Source of the DNA: Hyphomicrobiales bacterium
GTDB lineage: Bacteria > Pseudomonadota > Alphaproteobacteria > Rhizobiales > Xanthobacteraceae
DNA length: 64,000 bases
Reading direction: 5' to 3'
Assembly: GCA_017305535.1 (NCBI GenBank)
Contig: JAFKKN010000001.1
Coordinates: 483,145 to 547,144 of the forward strand
In this document: one piece after another, positions 8,238 through 15,780 of the stretch
Layout: each line of letters starts with the position of its first letter
How positions within the stretch are numbered: the stretch's first letter is position 1
The notes under the pieces: model-generated
Database searches by the model: none
Seen by the model: the letters and a program-made list of their open reading frames with translations, nothing else
What the model was told of the DNA's origin: nothing
Position numbers and translations under genes: made by a program

Positions 8238-9377
8238 ATGCGACGCAATCAAGTCGCCGTGGTCGGCGCGGCGGAAACCACCAAGCTCGGCGTCATTCCG
8301 GACATGTCGCAGATCCAGTTGCACGCGGACGCGGCGCTCAACGCCATCGCCGATGCCGGACTGAAGCTCTCGGACATCGACGGCATCGCCACCGCGGTCG
8401 AGACGCCGCAGCAGATCGCGCATTATCTCGGCATCACGCCGACATGGGTCGACGGCACGTCCGTCGGCGGCTGCTCGTTCATGCTGCATGTCCGCCACGC
8501 CGCCGCCGCCATCGAAGCTGGCTTGTGCAAGACGGTGCTGATCACGCATGCGGAGAGCGGCAAGTCGATGATCGGCAAGCCGCCGCGTTCGATCCCGGCC
8601 TACAGCCTGCAAGGCCAGTTCGAAGCGCCGTTCGGCGTCTACGGCCCGCCGAGCATGTTTCCGATCCCGGTGCTGCGCTTCATGAAGACTTACGGCATCA
8701 CGCATGAGCAGATCGCCTCCGTCGCGGTGGCGCAGCGCGAATGGGCGGCGAAGAATCCGCGCGCGATGATGAAAGATCCGATCACCGTCGCCGACGTGCT
8801 GAACTCGCGCATGATCGCCTATCCGTTCCGTCTCCTGCAATGCTGCCTCGTCACCGACGGCGGCGGCGCGCTGATCCTCACTTCGGCCGATCGTGCGAAA
8901 GATTTTCCGCAGAAGCCGGTCTACATCCTCGGCACCGGCGAGAGCGTCGAGACGCCGATGGTCAGCCAGATGGAGACGTTCGACTCCTCGCGTGCCTTCA
9001 AGGTGGCCGGGCCGACCGCCTTCAAGGAAGCCGGCATCGCGCACAAGGACGTCGATCACCTGATGATCTACGACGCCTTCGCGCACCTGCCGCTTTACGG
9101 TCTCGGCGATCTCGGCTTCATGCCCTACGAGGAAACCGGCAAGTTCATCGCCGACGGCAACACGCGCCCCGGCGGCAAGCTGCCGCTCAACACCAACGGC
9201 GGCGGCCTCAGCTACATGCACTCCGGCATGTACGGTATGTACGCCTTGCAGGAAAGCGTGCGGCAGATGCGCGGCATCGCGCCGGCGCAGGTCAAGGACG
9301 CGAAGATTTCCGTCTGCCACGGCGTCGGCGGTATGTTCGCCGCCTCCGGCACCATCATTTTCACCAACGAGAAGTAA
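8238..9377 (+). CDS. Thiolase family protein (SCP-x/lipid-transfer type)
   Basis: A 379-residue thiolase-superfamily protein of the group once annotated as lipid-transfer proteins. Positions matching the classical thiolase active site are present: Cys79 in VGGCSFML (nucleophile site), His328 in NTNGGGLSYMHSGM and Cys360 in VCHGVGGM. Thiolase chemistry is therefore possible, unlike in Ltp2-type retro-aldolases, where the cysteines are lost. The partner is the DUF35 protein encoded 4 bp upstream. The expected role is cleavage of a beta-ketoacyl-CoA (thiolysis or a related C-C cleavage) in a catabolic pathway. The residue matching was done by eye. Confidence 0.88.
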   Translation: MRRNQVAVVGAAETTKLGVIPDMSQIQLHADAALNAIADAGLKLSDIDGIATAVETPQQIAHYLGITPTWVDGTSVGGCSFMLHVRHAAAAIEAGLCKTVLITHAESGKSMIGKPPRSIPAYSLQGQFEAPFGVYGPPSMFPIPVLRFMKTYGITHEQIASVAVAQREWAAKNPRAMMKDPITVADVLNSRMIAYPFRLLQCCLVTDGGGALILTSADRAKDFPQKPVYILGTGESVETPMVSQMETFDSSRAFKVAGPTAFKEAGIAHKDVDHLMIYDAFAHLPLYGLGDLGFMPYEETGKFIADGNTRPGGKLPLNTNGGGLSYMHSGMYGMYALQESVRQMRGIAPAQVKDAKISVCHGVGGMFAASGTIIFTNEK

Positions 9378-9400
9378 GTGCTCATGAGAGCGGCCGCCTT

Positions 9401-9537
9401 TCTCCCTCTCCCCGCTCGCGGGGAGAGGGTTGGGGTGAGGGGCGCTCTCGACAACTCGGGACTCGCGGATAGTCCCCCTCACCCGGATGACGCGCGCACG
9501 CGCGCCATCCGACCTCTCCCCGCAAGCGGGGCGAGGT
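9401..9537. repeat. REP-like inverted repeat pair, family D (CTCTCCCC..GGGGTGAGGGG type)
   Basis: The first unit at about 9401-9443 is a hairpin of TCCCTCTCCCCGC facing GCGGGGAGAGGG, followed by GGGGTGAGGGG. The second, inverted unit ends at 9537 (CCCCCTCACCC at about 9474, then ACCTCTCCCCGC and GCGGGGCGAGGT). It fills most of the 190 bp between the thiolase and SDR genes. Another copy lies at 10531-10570. This family lacks the GTC(A/G)T outer end of the others. It could act as a weak terminator or RNA stabiliser between the two genes. Confidence 0.75.
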
Positions 9538-9567
9538 AACAGTCATTCAACACATCGGGAGAACCAC

Positions 9568-10482
9568 ATGGCCAAATCTCTGCAAGACAAAGTCATCATC
9601 GTCACCGGCGCGGGTCGCGGCATCGGGCGCGCCATCGCGCTGCTCGCCGCAAGCGAAGGCGCCAAGGTCGTGGTCAACGATCCCGGCGTCGCCGCCGACG
9701 GCTCCGGCACCGACGCCGCCCCCGCCGAGGAAGTGGTCGAGGAAATCCGCAAGGCCGGCGGCACTGCGGTGGCCAACTTCGACAGCGTCGCCGAAGCGCT
9801 CGCGGCCGCCAACATCGTCAAGACCGCGACCGACACCTACGGCAAGCTCGATGGCGTGGTGAACAACGCCGGCATTCTGCGTGACGCGATCTTCCATCGC
9901 ATGAGCGTTGACGCGTTCGAGCAGGTTATCAAAGTTCATCTGATGGGCTCCTTCTACGTGTCCCATGCGGCCGCGCGCCTGTTCAAGGAACAGGAGAGCG
10001 GTTCGTTCGTGCACTTCACCTCGACCTCGGGACTGATCGGCAATTTCGGCCAGGCCAACTACGCCGCGGCCAAACTCGGCATCGTCGGACTGTCGAAGTC
10101 CATCGCGCTCGACATGAACCGCTTCCACGTCCGCTCCAACTGCATTTCGCCGTTCGCCTGGAGCCGCCTGATCGGCACCATTCCGACCGAGACCGAAGCC
10201 GAGAAGGAGCGCGTCGCGCGGATGCAGCAGATGGGCCCGGAGAAGATCGCGGCGCTCGCGGTCTACCTGCTCGGCGACGCCGCCAAGGACGTCACCGGAC
10301 AGATCTTCGCGGTGCGCATGAACGAGATCTTCCTGATGGGCCAGTCGCGACCGATCCGCTCGATCCATCGCGGCGAAGGCTGGACCCCGCAGACCATCGC
10401 CGAACACGGCATGCCGGCGCTGAAGTCGTCGTTCTACAAACTCGACCGCTCCGCCGACATTTTCAATTGGGACGCGGTGTAA
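9568..10482 (+). CDS. SDR family oxidoreductase, HSD17B4-type hydroxyacyl-CoA dehydrogenase
   Basis: A 304-residue short-chain dehydrogenase. The NAD(P)-binding motif TGAGRGIG is at residues 13-20 and NNAG at 99-102; the catalytic Ser152, Tyr165 and Lys169 appear in the TSTSG and NYAAAK segments. The length and the NFGQANYAAAK signature fit the peroxisomal multifunctional enzyme type 2 (HSD17B4) group, which oxidises 3-hydroxyacyl-CoA. The ATG at 9568 follows CGGGAG; an upstream in-frame extension lies in the repeat and is not used. It would supply the ketoacyl-CoA for the thiolase upstream. Confidence 0.88.
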   Translation: MAKSLQDKVIIVTGAGRGIGRAIALLAASEGAKVVVNDPGVAADGSGTDAAPAEEVVEEIRKAGGTAVANFDSVAEALAAANIVKTATDTYGKLDGVVNNAGILRDAIFHRMSVDAFEQVIKVHLMGSFYVSHAAARLFKEQESGSFVHFTSTSGLIGNFGQANYAAAKLGIVGLSKSIALDMNRFHVRSNCISPFAWSRLIGTIPTETEAEKERVARMQQMGPEKIAALAVYLLGDAAKDVTGQIFAVRMNEIFLMGQSRPIRSIHRGEGWTPQTIAEHGMPALKSSFYKLDRSADIFNWDAV

Positions 10483-10489
10483 GCACCTC

Positions 10490-10592
10490 GTCATTGCGAG
10501 GAGCGCAAGCGACGAAGCTCCCCCTCCCTTCTCCCTCCCCCGCGCGCGAGGGAGGGTTAGGGTGGGGCGCTGGATTGCTTCGCTCGCAATAA
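10490..10592. repeat. REP-like pair, family C, with a family D unit between its arms
   Basis: The outer arms are GTCATTGCGAGGAGCGCAAGC at 10490 (given as GTCATTGCGAGGAGC then GCAAGC) and an inverted, decayed partner GATTGCTTCGCTCGCAAT ending about 10592. Between them lies a family D hairpin, CTCCCTCCCCCGCG facing CGCGAGGGAGGG, at about 10531-10556. The result is one palindromic repeat inside another, in the gap between the SDR and thioesterase genes. Confidence 0.7.
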
Positions 10593-10631
10593 TGGACGAG
10601 TCTACATTCTCACGACGCGGAGACATGCACC

Positions 10632-11054
10632 TTGACGCATCCAGCCAAGATACCTCCGCGTCATCCGTTCGCGGACGCGATAAAACTGCGCGTCGATGAA
10701 CAAGGTCCGGGGCGCAGCGTCTGTTCGGTCGAGATCGAACCGGACCTCCATCACAACCCACATCTCATCACGCACGGCGCGGTGCTTTATGCGCTCGCCG
10801 ATACCGGCATGGGCGTGGCACTCTACCCGACGCTGGCCAAGGGCGAGAGCTGCGCCACCATCGAGATCAAGATGAGCTATTTTCGCGCGGTGCCGTCCGG
10901 CGTTGTCCGCTGCGAGACGACACTGATCAATCGTGGACGGACCATCGCCAATCTCGATTCCCGCCTCTACGTCGGCGATACGCTGGTCGCGCAGGCCAAT
11001 GGCAACTACGCGATCCTGAAGCCGAGAACAGAGGCCGCCATCGCCGCGTCGTGA
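10632..11054 (+). CDS. PaaI-type hotdog thioesterase
   Basis: A 140-residue hotdog-fold protein of the PaaI/YdiI thioesterase group that hydrolyses acyl- or aryl-CoA thioesters. The family segment THGAVLYALADTGMG (about residues 47-61) carries the usual H-G-G-like turn and the catalytic Asp region. The start is taken as TTG at 10632, preceded by GGAG with about 9 bases spacing; the nearby ATG at 10625 is out of frame. As the last gene of the rightward CoA cluster, it may release CoA from dead-end intermediates. Confidence 0.82.
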   Translation: MTHPAKIPPRHPFADAIKLRVDEQGPGRSVCSVEIEPDLHHNPHLITHGAVLYALADTGMGVALYPTLAKGESCATIEIKMSYFRAVPSGVVRCETTLINRGRTIANLDSRLYVGDTLVAQANGNYAILKPRTEAAIAAS

Positions 11055-11117
11055 TAGATGCAATCCTGAAAGCCTGATCGGAATCCGTTTCGTAGTCAGA
11101 TTTTGAAAGTGGTAAGA

Positions 11118-11235
11118 GTCGTCCCCGCGCAGGCGGGGACCCAGACTCCGCAGCGGTTCGGCTCCATTACCAAGGCTAGTTATCGCACAACAACTGATGC
11201 CAGGGGTTCTGGGTCCCCGCCTGCGCGGGGACGAC
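11118..11235. repeat. REP-like inverted repeat pair, family B (GTCGTCCCCGC type)
   Basis: The outer arms are GTCGTCCCCGCGCAGGCGGG at 11118 and its inverted copy ending at 11235 (CCCGCCTGCGCGGGGACGAC, read on the plus strand). Each arm holds its own short hairpin (CCCCGCGCAGGCGGGG), and the spacer is about 50 bp of unrelated sequence. It lies between convergent genes (thioesterase and the squalene-synthase-like gene), so it may end transcription from both sides. Other copies are at 19834-19957 and 55761-55894. Confidence 0.85.
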
Positions 11236-11269
11236 TCCCGGGGGTGTTTGTCGTTAATTCTTTCCGTCC

Positions 11270-12127
11270 CTACCCGCGAAAATCCCGCGAGCGTGACGCG
11301 CGCCACAAGGTCCACAAAATGCGCAGCCGCGAGTCCGGTTGTGGTGTGTAGGGATCGAAGTCCGACCGCCGTGCCTGCTCTAGCGTGCGACGCGTCACGG
11401 CCACCGGCAGGAACACCCGGCGTGCGTCCTGCGGCAACGCCATCAGCGGCGTATGCATCAGCTTGACGTGCGACAGCGCGAGGTCGACGAGCTCCTCGAT
11501 CGTCGCCCGCAATGCCGGCGTCATCTTGCCTGCGAACACCTCGTCGACGCCGCCGCCGTGCCGCGTCAGCATGTCGAGCGGTAGATAGACCTGCTGCCGC
11601 GAGGCATCGAATGGCAACCGTGTCAGCACGTGCAGACAGGTTTCCGCGATGCCCGCCTGTCGCGTCACTTCGGGAAGCGCATCGGGCGCTGCGCCCGCGA
11701 TCCGCGCACCAAGTTCGAACAGTGCGGAAGAGGTTTCCTGCGCGTAAGTGTCGAGCACCTCGATATCCGGCATCGGATCGTTGTAGAGATCGAACTGATG
11801 TGCCTCGATCAGCCGTGTCAGCCGCTCCACCGGCAGCGCATGCGTCTCAATGGCACGCATCAATTCCGAGGCGACGGGGCTGCCTTCCACGTAGCCGTGC
11901 CCCTGCCCGGCCAGCATGTCGGTCCACCATTGCAGGCGGATTTCGCCGGCCATCGGCTGGCGGATATGCTCGTGCACCCGCGCGATCTCGACATTGAACG
12001 CGTAGAGCGCCAGCAGCGCGCGGCGTTCTTCTGGCGTCATGAACAACGTGGATGCGTAGCGGGTGAAATCGAACTCGCGCACCAGTCCGGCGCAGAACGT
12101 AGCCGCATCGTTCTGCGACGTGCTCAT
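11270..12127 (-). CDS. Squalene/phytoene synthase-like protein, NDUFAF6 homologue
   Basis: A 285-residue all-helical protein of the squalene/phytoene synthase superfamily. The two Asp-rich Mg-diphosphate motifs are not there: the first site reads YAFNVEIARVHE (about residues 42-53), the second TRLPFDASRQQVYLP (about 169-183). That pattern fits the pseudoenzyme group of NDUFAF6, a mitochondrial complex I assembly factor, better than a true prenyl synthase. The ATG at 12127 overlaps the stop of the Mth938-like gene (ATGA); longer forms would overlap that gene deeply. It is the last gene of the yajC-secDF operon. A role in complex I assembly is inferred from homology and from the neighbour. Confidence 0.8.
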   Translation of the reverse strand: MSTSQNDAATFCAGLVREFDFTRYASTLFMTPEERRALLALYAFNVEIARVHEHIRQPMAGEIRLQWWTDMLAGQGHGYVEGSPVASELMRAIETHALPVERLTRLIEAHQFDLYNDPMPDIEVLDTYAQETSSALFELGARIAGAAPDALPEVTRQAGIAETCLHVLTRLPFDASRQQVYLPLDMLTRHGGGVDEVFAGKMTPALRATIEELVDLALSHVKLMHTPLMALPQDARRVFLPVAVTRRTLEQARRSDFDPYTPQPDSRLRILWTLWRASRSRDFRG

Positions 12128-12504
12128 GGCACCGCGATCAGCGCCGCCGCGACGCGCCGTCGCTCGCCCAGCATGATGTTGTAGGTGCGGATCGCGGGTC
12201 CGGTCTGCATCGCGTCGATTCCGACATGCAGCCGCCGCAGCGCCTCGCGCAGATCGTTCGGCGGCAGCCAGACGTCGGTGCCGGTGCCGATCAGCAGCGT
12301 GTCGATGCTGTTGGCCTTCTCGAATACGCGTTCGAGCGAGTAACGGTCGATCTGTTGTGGCGTCGTCACCGGCCATGCCCACATCGAATCCGGCAGGCAC
12401 AACAGCGAGCCGCGATGCGACATCGCGTCGAAGCGGAAGCCGCCATTGCCATACGCCTCGATCGGCGCCGAGCGCGGCAGATGCGGTGCGTCGTCGGACG
12501 CCAC
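12124..12504 (-). CDS. Mth938-like protein, NDUFAF3 homologue (DUF498)
   Basis: A 126-residue Mth938/DUF498-domain protein. Recognisable parts are IEAYGNGGFRFDAMSHRGS (residues about 15-33) and LLIGTGTDVWLPP (about 70-82), a pattern shared with human NDUFAF3. The start is 3 bp after the secF stop, and the stop overlaps the next gene's start by 4 bp, so the two non-Sec genes are tied to secDF. In mitochondria NDUFAF3 helps build the Q module of complex I. The bacterial role is not established from the sequence. No catalytic residues are evident. Confidence 0.85.
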   Translation of the reverse strand: MASDDAPHLPRSAPIEAYGNGGFRFDAMSHRGSLLCLPDSMWAWPVTTPQQIDRYSLERVFEKANSIDTLLIGTGTDVWLPPNDLREALRRLHVGIDAMQTGPAIRTYNIMLGERRRVAAALIAVP

Positions 12505-12507
12505 GCG

Positions 12508-13563
12508 TTACGCCTTGGCGGTGGTGCCGGCCTTCGCAGCCTTGTCACCAGCCTTGGCCGGTTTCGCGGACGTCAGCGGCGCGGCATCCTCGCGATGGTT
12601 GCCGACGCCGAGATAGATCAGGATCGGCGCCGCGATGAAGATCGAGGTATAGGTACCGACCAGCACGACGCCGAACATCATCACCGCGGTGAAGGAGTGG
12701 ATCGCGTTGCCGCCGAACACCAGCAGCGCCAGCAGCGCCAGCGTCACCGTCAAGTGAGTGATGATGGAGCGCGACAGCGTCTGGTTGATCGATTCATTGA
12801 GAAGCTGCGGCATCGGCATCTTCTTGTAGCGCCGCAACAGCTCGCGGATACGGTCGTAGATGACCACGGTGTCGTTCAGCGAGTAACCGAGAATGGTCAA
12901 CAGCGCCGCGATACTGGTCAGGTCGAAGTCGACCTGCGAGATCGACATGAAGCCGATGGTCAGCACGATGTCATGGACGTTGGCGACCATGGCGCCGAGC
13001 GCGAACTGCCATTCGAAGCGGAACCAGAGATAGATCAGGATGCCGACGATGGCGAGGATCAGGCCGAGCATGCCGTAGGCGAGCAGTTCGCCGGAGACGC
13101 GCGGGCCGACCACTTCGACGCGGCGATATTCGACGTTGCTGCCGAGCGCGCCGCGCACCTTCTGCACCGCCGCCTGTTGTGCTTCGTCGCCGCCGGGCTG
13201 TTCGGCCACGCGGAGCAACACGTTGTCCGGTCCGCCGAACTGCTGGAGCTGCACCTCGCCGAGGCCGAGGTTGCTGAGCGTGGTGCGCATCGTCGCGATG
13301 TCGGCGGGGCCGTTCTTGGTCTGCACCTCCATCAAGGTGCCGCCCTTGAAGTCGATGCCGAAGTTCAGACCGTGGGTGAAGAACAGCGTGATGGCGAAGA
13401 TCGACAGCACCGCCGAGATCGGAAAGCTGATGCGGCGAAACTGGGTGAAGTCGAAGTGGGTGTCGTCCGGCACGATGCGGAGCGACGGCAGCCACCCCAT
13501 GATGCTGGCGATGGTCAGCACCACGATGAGAGCGGCAAGAGCCAATAGGATCGTATGTGTCAC
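12508..13563 (-). CDS. secF: Protein translocase subunit SecF
   Basis: A 351-residue inner-membrane protein with six predicted membrane segments and one periplasmic domain. The SecF signature GIDFKGGT follows the first membrane helix, and SLNDTVVIYDRIRE marks the membrane domain. With SecD it uses the proton gradient to finish protein export through SecYEG. The start is a GTG at 13563 with CGGAG seven bases upstream. It lies 16 bp after secD. The C-terminal tail is rich in Lys and Ala. Confidence 0.96.
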   Translation of the reverse strand: MTHTILLALAALIVVLTIASIMGWLPSLRIVPDDTHFDFTQFRRISFPISAVLSIFAITLFFTHGLNFGIDFKGGTLMEVQTKNGPADIATMRTTLSNLGLGEVQLQQFGGPDNVLLRVAEQPGGDEAQQAAVQKVRGALGSNVEYRRVEVVGPRVSGELLAYGMLGLILAIVGILIYLWFRFEWQFALGAMVANVHDIVLTIGFMSISQVDFDLTSIAALLTILGYSLNDTVVIYDRIRELLRRYKKMPMPQLLNESINQTLSRSIITHLTVTLALLALLVFGGNAIHSFTAVMMFGVVLVGTYTSIFIAAPILIYLGVGNHREDAAPLTSAKPAKAGDKAAKAGTTAKA

Positions 13564-13579
13564 AGCCGGCTCCGTTCTC

Positions 13580-15178
13580 TCAAATCGGCACGGTTTGCGG
13601 CCGCTTCCAGCGCACCCAGGCGGCGACGATCAGGCGCGTCACTTCGAAGGCGGTGAAGACCGTGGTGATGATGCCGATGCCGAGCGTCACGGCGAAGCCG
13701 CGCACCGGGCCGGTGCCGATGTAGAACAGCACGGCGGCGGCGATGAAGGTGGTGATGTTGGAGTCGAGAATGGTCGCCAGCGCCCGCTTGAAGCCGGCGT
13801 CGATCGCCTGGATCGCATTGCGACCGGCGCGCAACTCTTCACGAATACGCTCGTAGATCAGCACGTTGGAGTCCACCGCGATGCCGACCGTCAGCACGAT
13901 GCCGGCAATGCCCGGCAAGGTGAGCGTGGCGTTGAGCAGCGACAGCACGCCGAAGATCATCGCGACGTTGATCGCCACCGCGATGTTGGCGAACACGCCG
14001 AACAGCCGGTACGTCAACAGCATGAAGACGATAACCAGCACCGAGCCGACATAGGCGGCGCGCTCGCCTTTTTCGATCGAGTCCTGTCCAAGGCCGGGCC
14101 CGACGGTGCGCTCCTCGATAATGGTCAGCGGCGCCGGCAGCGCGCCGGCGCGCAGCAGAATCGCAAGGTCGTTGGCTTGCTGCACGGTGAAGCCGCCGGA
14201 GATCTGCCCCGAGCCGCCGGTGATCGGCTCGCGGATGACTGGCGCCGAGATCACTTCGTTGTCGAGGATGATGGCGAACGGCGTGCCGACGTTCTTCAGC
14301 GTGGCGTCAGCGAACTTGCGTGCACCGGAGGTGTTGAACTTGAAGGAGACGATCGGCTCGCCGGTACGCTGGTCGAAGCCGGGCTGCGCATCGGTCAGAT
14401 CGGCGCCCGACACCAGCACTTCCTTCTTGATGACGTAAGGAACCTTCGGCTCCTGCGCGCTCATCAGCACTTCGTCGTCCGGCGGGGCGCGGCCCTGCGC
14501 CGCCTGCTCCGGCGACACGGTCGGATCGACCATGCGGAAGTCCATCTTCGCGGTCTTGCCCAGAATTTCCTTGAGCCGGGTCGGGTCTTGCAGACCCGGC
14601 ACCTGCACCAGAATGCGATCGAGGCCCTGGCGCTGGATCAGCGGTTCGACGGTGCCGAGTTCGTTGACGCGGCGCTCGACGATCTGGATCGATTGATCGA
14701 CCGACTGGCGAATGCGGTCGGACACTGCCGCCTGCGGAACGTTCATGCGGATCAGACCGCCGCCGGCATCGCTGATCTCGACGCTGCGCGCACCGGTGGA
14801 GCCGAGAATGCCGCCAAGCGGCTGGGACAGTTCCTTCAGCTTGGCCAGTGCCTTCTCGACGTCCGGCTCCTTGACGCGAACCTCGACCGCGTCGCCACGG
14901 ATCGCGAGGCCGGTGTAGCCGATGCGGGCATCACGCAGCGAGCGGCGGGTCTCGTCGCGGACCTGATCGAGCTTGTCTTTCTTGACCGCCTTGGCATCGA
15001 CTTCGAGCAGGATGTGCGAGCCACCCTGCAAGTCGAGGCCCAGCACCAGATGGCGCTGCGCCCATTTCGGCCAGGTCTTGACGGTCGCTTCGGGGAAGAA
15101 GTTGGGGACCGCGCACAGGCACACCAGGAGCGCCGTGGCAATGATCGCCAAAGCCTTCCACCGCGTGAAATACAACAT
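13580..15178 (-). CDS. secD: Protein translocase subunit SecD
   Basis: A 532-residue SecD. An N-terminal membrane anchor is followed by the large periplasmic region beginning with LGLDLQGGSHILLEVD and then by the C-terminal SecD/SecF membrane domain, with GIAVDSNVLIYERIREEL near the end. The length is usual for alphaproteobacteria, which keep SecD and SecF as separate proteins. It is second in the yajC-secD-secF operon and works with SecYEG and YajC at the inner membrane. Confidence 0.97.
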   Translation of the reverse strand: MLYFTRWKALAIIATALLVCLCAVPNFFPEATVKTWPKWAQRHLVLGLDLQGGSHILLEVDAKAVKKDKLDQVRDETRRSLRDARIGYTGLAIRGDAVEVRVKEPDVEKALAKLKELSQPLGGILGSTGARSVEISDAGGGLIRMNVPQAAVSDRIRQSVDQSIQIVERRVNELGTVEPLIQRQGLDRILVQVPGLQDPTRLKEILGKTAKMDFRMVDPTVSPEQAAQGRAPPDDEVLMSAQEPKVPYVIKKEVLVSGADLTDAQPGFDQRTGEPIVSFKFNTSGARKFADATLKNVGTPFAIILDNEVISAPVIREPITGGSGQISGGFTVQQANDLAILLRAGALPAPLTIIEERTVGPGLGQDSIEKGERAAYVGSVLVIVFMLLTYRLFGVFANIAVAINVAMIFGVLSLLNATLTLPGIAGIVLTVGIAVDSNVLIYERIREELRAGRNAIQAIDAGFKRALATILDSNITTFIAAAVLFYIGTGPVRGFAVTLGIGIITTVFTAFEVTRLIVAAWVRWKRPQTVPI

Positions 15179-15219
15179 CGAATTGATCCGTCAGACGTTC
15201 GGTACTGATGGCGGCGCGA

Positions 15220-15585
15220 TCAGCTCGCGGAGGCCGTGTCCTTGGTGTCGCCCTTGTCCTTGGCGGGCTCGCCCTTGGTGCGCACGCCGGAGATCATCTG
15301 GCGCATCTGGCGAATCCGCACGCCATCGGCCACCTCGACCTCGATCTGCTCGTCATCCACCACCTTGGTGACCTTGCCGACAAGGCCGCCATTGGTGATG
15401 ACGGTATCACCGCGGCGCACATTCTTCACCAGATCGTTGTGCTCCTTCACCTTCCGCTGCTGCGGCCGCAGGATCAGGAAATACATGATGACGAAAATCA
15501 GCGCGAACGGCAGCAACGACATCAACATGCTGTTGGTGTCGCCAGCCGCGCCGGCGGCCTGAGCGAAGGCGGGGGTAATCAGCAT
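15220..15585 (-). CDS. yajC: Preprotein translocase accessory protein YajC
   Basis: A 121-residue YajC: a short N-terminus, one membrane helix (LLPFALIFVIMYFLI) followed by the family motif RPQQRKVKEH, then a small basic/acidic cytoplasmic domain with GDTVITNGGLVGKV. The ATG at 15585 is chosen because AAGGA lies about 8 bases upstream; an earlier in-frame start has no such site. The tail is unusually rich in Lys, Asp and Thr. It heads the sec operon and associates with SecDF. Confidence 0.95.
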   Translation of the reverse strand: MLITPAFAQAAGAAGDTNSMLMSLLPFALIFVIMYFLILRPQQRKVKEHNDLVKNVRRGDTVITNGGLVGKVTKVVDDEQIEVEVADGVRIRQMRQMISGVRTKGEPAKDKGDTKDTASAS

Positions 15586-15780
15586 CCGGAAATCCTTGTG
15601 AAATGGAGGCAAACCGGCGCGACGCGGCGGCGTTCGGGCCGGTTTCGGTCAAATTCGCGCGGACTATAGCGGCCACGGTTTCAATTGCAACGCCGCGACA
15701 GTGTTGTTCCGCCCCGCGTCCGGACCGGGTTGCGGCGGCCGGCCGACGCATTTAAGGGTGCTGCGTCAGGAACCCGGAAA

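Noticed and set aside
9487-9567. Longer start for the SDR gene
   Set aside because: The extension translates the family D repeat; the ATG at 9568 has a proper ribosome-binding site and starts the family sequence.
11270-12400. Longer start for the squalene-synthase-like protein
   Set aside because: It would overlap most of the Mth938-like gene; the ATG at 12127 sits at the usual ATGA junction.
12226-13548. Open frame of 440 codons antisense to secF and the Mth938-like gene
   Set aside because: Overlaps two conserved genes; His/Arg/Asp-rich translation without motifs.
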